A stretch of DNA of 24,194 bases from JAYPLE01 sp047627515. GTDB lineage: Bacteria > Bacteroidota > Bacteroidia > Cytophagales > Cyclobacteriaceae. A program made the translations under genes and the position numbers. Position 1 is the stretch's first letter; every line of letters starts with the position of its first letter. The stretch is taken from contig JBLHTU010000040.1 in assembly GCA_047627515.1 (NCBI GenBank), forward strand, positions 1 to 24,194, written 5' to 3'. Under the pieces are notes generated by a model, which worked only from the letters and a program-made list of their open reading frames with translations, did not search any database and was not told the origin of the DNA. Below are positions 22,704 to 24,194 of this stretch, piece after piece.

Positions 22704-23899
22704 AATTGTAAAAGTCCTCCAATTGATTTCGTTCCTAAAACTAGCATACAAAGTATAATTCCAATCGCGAGCACTTTCGATACTGTGGAATTACGATATT
22801 CTAATGCCTTCTCTTTGTTCAAAGCTATCGTGATAAGAATAGCAATTATTGGAAGTATCAATCCATTTGCAAACTGGGCTGATTGTATAATCACAACTGG
22901 GTTTATGCCTGTCAAGACAACCACAAGCCCAGTTAAAAGCACAACTATCCAGATGATCCGGAAAACAGCGTTACCTCTTTCTTCTGTTGTTCTAAATAGG
23001 CTGCTTATTGCATACGCAGCAGCTAGCGGAGCGGTTAAAGAGGAAGTCAATCCGGCAAGGAAGACTCCTAATGAGAAAGTAAATCTTGCCTTCTCACCTA
23101 AAGTTGATACGAAAGCGCCACTTAAATCACCAACACTGGTAATGGATAGTTCCTTCCCTTCGGATACTGCTGCAAAAGCTACAATAATTGACATCGAAAT
23201 GATCCCCCCTATTACCACAGAAATGATCAAATCAGTTCTTACATCTGCCAGCTTTGCAAAAGGACCCCATTTTTCCAGAATCCCTGATGCGTGCAAAAAT
23301 AAATTATAGGGTACCACAGTTGTGCCAACCAAGGAAACCATTAGTACAAGATCCTCCTGAGATAAGCGCGGCATGATTAACCCCATAAGCACTTGACCAT
23401 AGTCTACCGGTAGATAGAATAACGTAACAACAAATGATAGCCCTAATAGAAAAACGAGAAACACCAGCACTCGTTCAATTAGCTTGTACTTACCATACGC
23501 AAGCAAAAAGCCGATAGGAAACACTATCATACTTGGCAACCACATACTTGGCCCATCAATTTTCAATACTTCTCGCAAGCCAGCGACACTTCCCGCTAGG
23601 TTACCAGCTTGATAGGCGGAGTTTCCTACAAATACAGAACTGATGATTAATGCACTTAATAGGAACTTCCAGACTTTGGACTTAGAATGACTGGTTAAAG
23701 CATTTGATAGATCCTGTCCTCTCGCTAACACCAGCCTTGCTGCCATCTCTTGAAAAAAGATGGTTATACCCACACTTATAACAAGTACCCATAGCAAACT
23801 ATTGCCCGTCTTCACACCAGCTATCGCACAAGTTACCAATGTCCCTGGGCCCACAAATGCAGCGGCTACTATTGTGCCTGGTCCTAGACGAATCTTCAT
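22697..23899 (-). CDS. Nramp-family transporter lacking the metal-binding residues
   Basis: This is an inner-membrane transporter of 400 residues with about 11 helices and an Nramp (LeuT-type) fold. In metal-transporting Nramps, TM1 has DPGN and TM6 has MPH, which coordinate Mn2+ or Fe2+. Here the same sites read GPGT (17-20, in FVGPGTLVTCAIAG) and VPY (196-198, in GTTVVPYNLFLH), so Asp, Asn, Met and His are all replaced. It heads the pxpABC operon. B. subtilis also places an Nramp-like gene (ycsG) with its pxp genes, so I infer uptake of 5-oxoproline or a related organic substrate rather than a metal. I prefer the ATG at 23899, preceded by AAGG 9 nt upstream; an ATG at 23929 would add ten residues. 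Confidence 0.88.
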   Translation of the reverse strand: MKIRLGPGTIVAAAFVGPGTLVTCAIAGVKTGNSLLWVLVISVGITIFFQEMAARLVLARGQDLSNALTSHSKSKVWKFLLSALIISSVFVGNSAYQAGNLAGSVAGLREVLKIDGPSMWLPSMIVFPIGFLLAYGKYKLIERVLVFLVFLLGLSFVVTLFYLPVDYGQVLMGLIMPRLSQEDLVLMVSLVGTTVVPYNLFLHASGILEKWGPFAKLADVRTDLIISVVIGGIISMSIIVAFAAVSEGKELSITSVGDLSGAFVSTLGEKARFTFSLGVFLAGLTSSLTAPLAAAYAISSLFRTTEERGNAVFRIIWIVVLLTGLVVVLTGINPVVIIQSAQFANGLILPIIAILITIALNKEKALEYRNSTVSKVLAIGIILCMLVLGTKSIGGLLQLW

Positions 23900-23929
23900 A
23901 AAAATATACCTTAAGCCGTTAAAGTACAT

Positions 23930-24084
23930 AATCTAACGCTATTCGCTATTAAACCGTAATACTTAATAAGTACAACCAACTTAACAGCACGACTAAAGCA
24001 TGATCATCACCACAATTATGGCTTCATAGCTACTCTATTCTTAGGTATAAAAAGTGGATAGTATAGCGCCATATGGCACTAAAA
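23930..24084. other. Upstream region of the Nramp-pxp operon
   Basis: This 155-bp AT-rich spacer holds the presumed operon promoter, but I find no exact TAnnTTTG box on the minus strand. It contains a perfect 10-bp palindrome GCCATATGGC (24068-24077), extended imperfectly to 24065-24080, 7 bp from the tandem-repeat array. No coding potential is seen. Confidence 0.5.
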
Positions 24085-24194
24085 TCACACCTAGTCGGTC
24101 ACACCTAGTCGGTCACACCTAGTCGGTCACACCTAGTCGGTCACACCTAGTCGGTCACACCTAGTCGGTCACACCTAGTCGGTCACACCTAGTC
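24085..24194. repeat. Perfect 14-bp tandem repeat array, running off the window
   Basis: The unit TCACACCTAGTCGG is repeated head to tail seven full times plus 12 of 14 bases, with no mismatch, and continues past the window edge. The 14-bp period puts TAG into every plus-strand frame, and the complement carries TAG and TGA, so it is non-coding. There are no spacers, so it is not CRISPR. Each unit contains the tetramer CTAG, and ACC/GGT half-sites alternate along the array. Confidence 0.97.

Noticed and set aside
22704..22751. TTG start giving PxpA sixteen extra residues
   Set aside because: The family starts just before LNCDxGE, and the ATG at 22703 forms a neat overlap with the upstream stop.
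22689..23309. 206-codon open frame on the plus strand antisense to the Nramp-like gene
   Set aside because: The opposite strand encodes a well-matched helical transporter, and this frame has no recognisable domain; it is a shadow of biased codon use.
24085..24194. CRISPR array
   Set aside because: The 14-bp units follow each other with no spacers, and no cas gene is present.

Overview
The window looks like a chromosomal segment of a Bacteroidota bacterium, most likely a marine member of the Cytophagales. The evidence is the gene set (DUF4292 lipoprotein, EnvC-like peptidase, folP-cdaA-DUF1599-DoxX neighbourhood, eukaryote/archaeal-type ProRS, FadL-like outer membrane protein), the scarcity of Shine-Dalgarno sequences, and several exact matches to the Bacteroidota -7 promoter box TAnnTTTG. 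Composition is moderately AT-rich. I see no rRNA, tRNA, intact mobile element or CRISPR array. Both ends are broken: a lytic transglycosylase gene runs off the left edge and a perfect tandem-repeat array runs off the right edge.

Layout. (1) 1-5914, minus strand: a tight six-gene operon, TPR protein -> DUF4292 lipoprotein -> EnvC-like protein -> tatA -> gatA -> lytic transglycosylase, joining cell-wall remodelling, protein export and tRNA-dependent amidation. (2) 6029-9561: an enoyl-CoA hydratase, then the threonine-degradation pair tdh (minus) and kbl (plus, behind a small conserved-looking ORF), facing away from each other across an 84-bp promoter region. (3) 9562-13474: cdaA and folP (minus) diverge from a DUF1599 protein, a DoxX-like membrane protein and aroK (plus). 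(4) 13471-16476, minus: a FadL-type outer membrane protein behind a secreted Ser/Arg-rich low-complexity protein. (5) 16600-19568, plus: proS, a short NfeD and a FloA flotillin, closed by a strong intrinsic terminator. (6) 19656-20425: a decayed membrane-sensor pseudogene that can still be read through two frameshifts and several stops. (7) 20443-23929, minus: an operon of an Nramp-fold transporter and the 5-oxoprolinase subunits PxpA, PxpB and PxpC. (8) 24085-24194: a perfect 14-bp tandem repeat.

How the genes work together. EnvC and the transglycosylase act on the peptidoglycan that cdaA-made c-di-AMP often helps regulate. Tdh and Kbl convert threonine to glycine and acetyl-CoA. NfeD and FloA are a membrane-domain pair. 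The Nramp-like protein probably feeds the PxpABC enzyme.

The most notable observations are the loss of all canonical metal ligands in the Nramp-like protein, the truncated sensor pseudogene ending just before the pxp operon, the repeat array, and the unusual number of TTG/GTG starts (7 of 24 genes). I did not recognise a clearly new multi-gene system.
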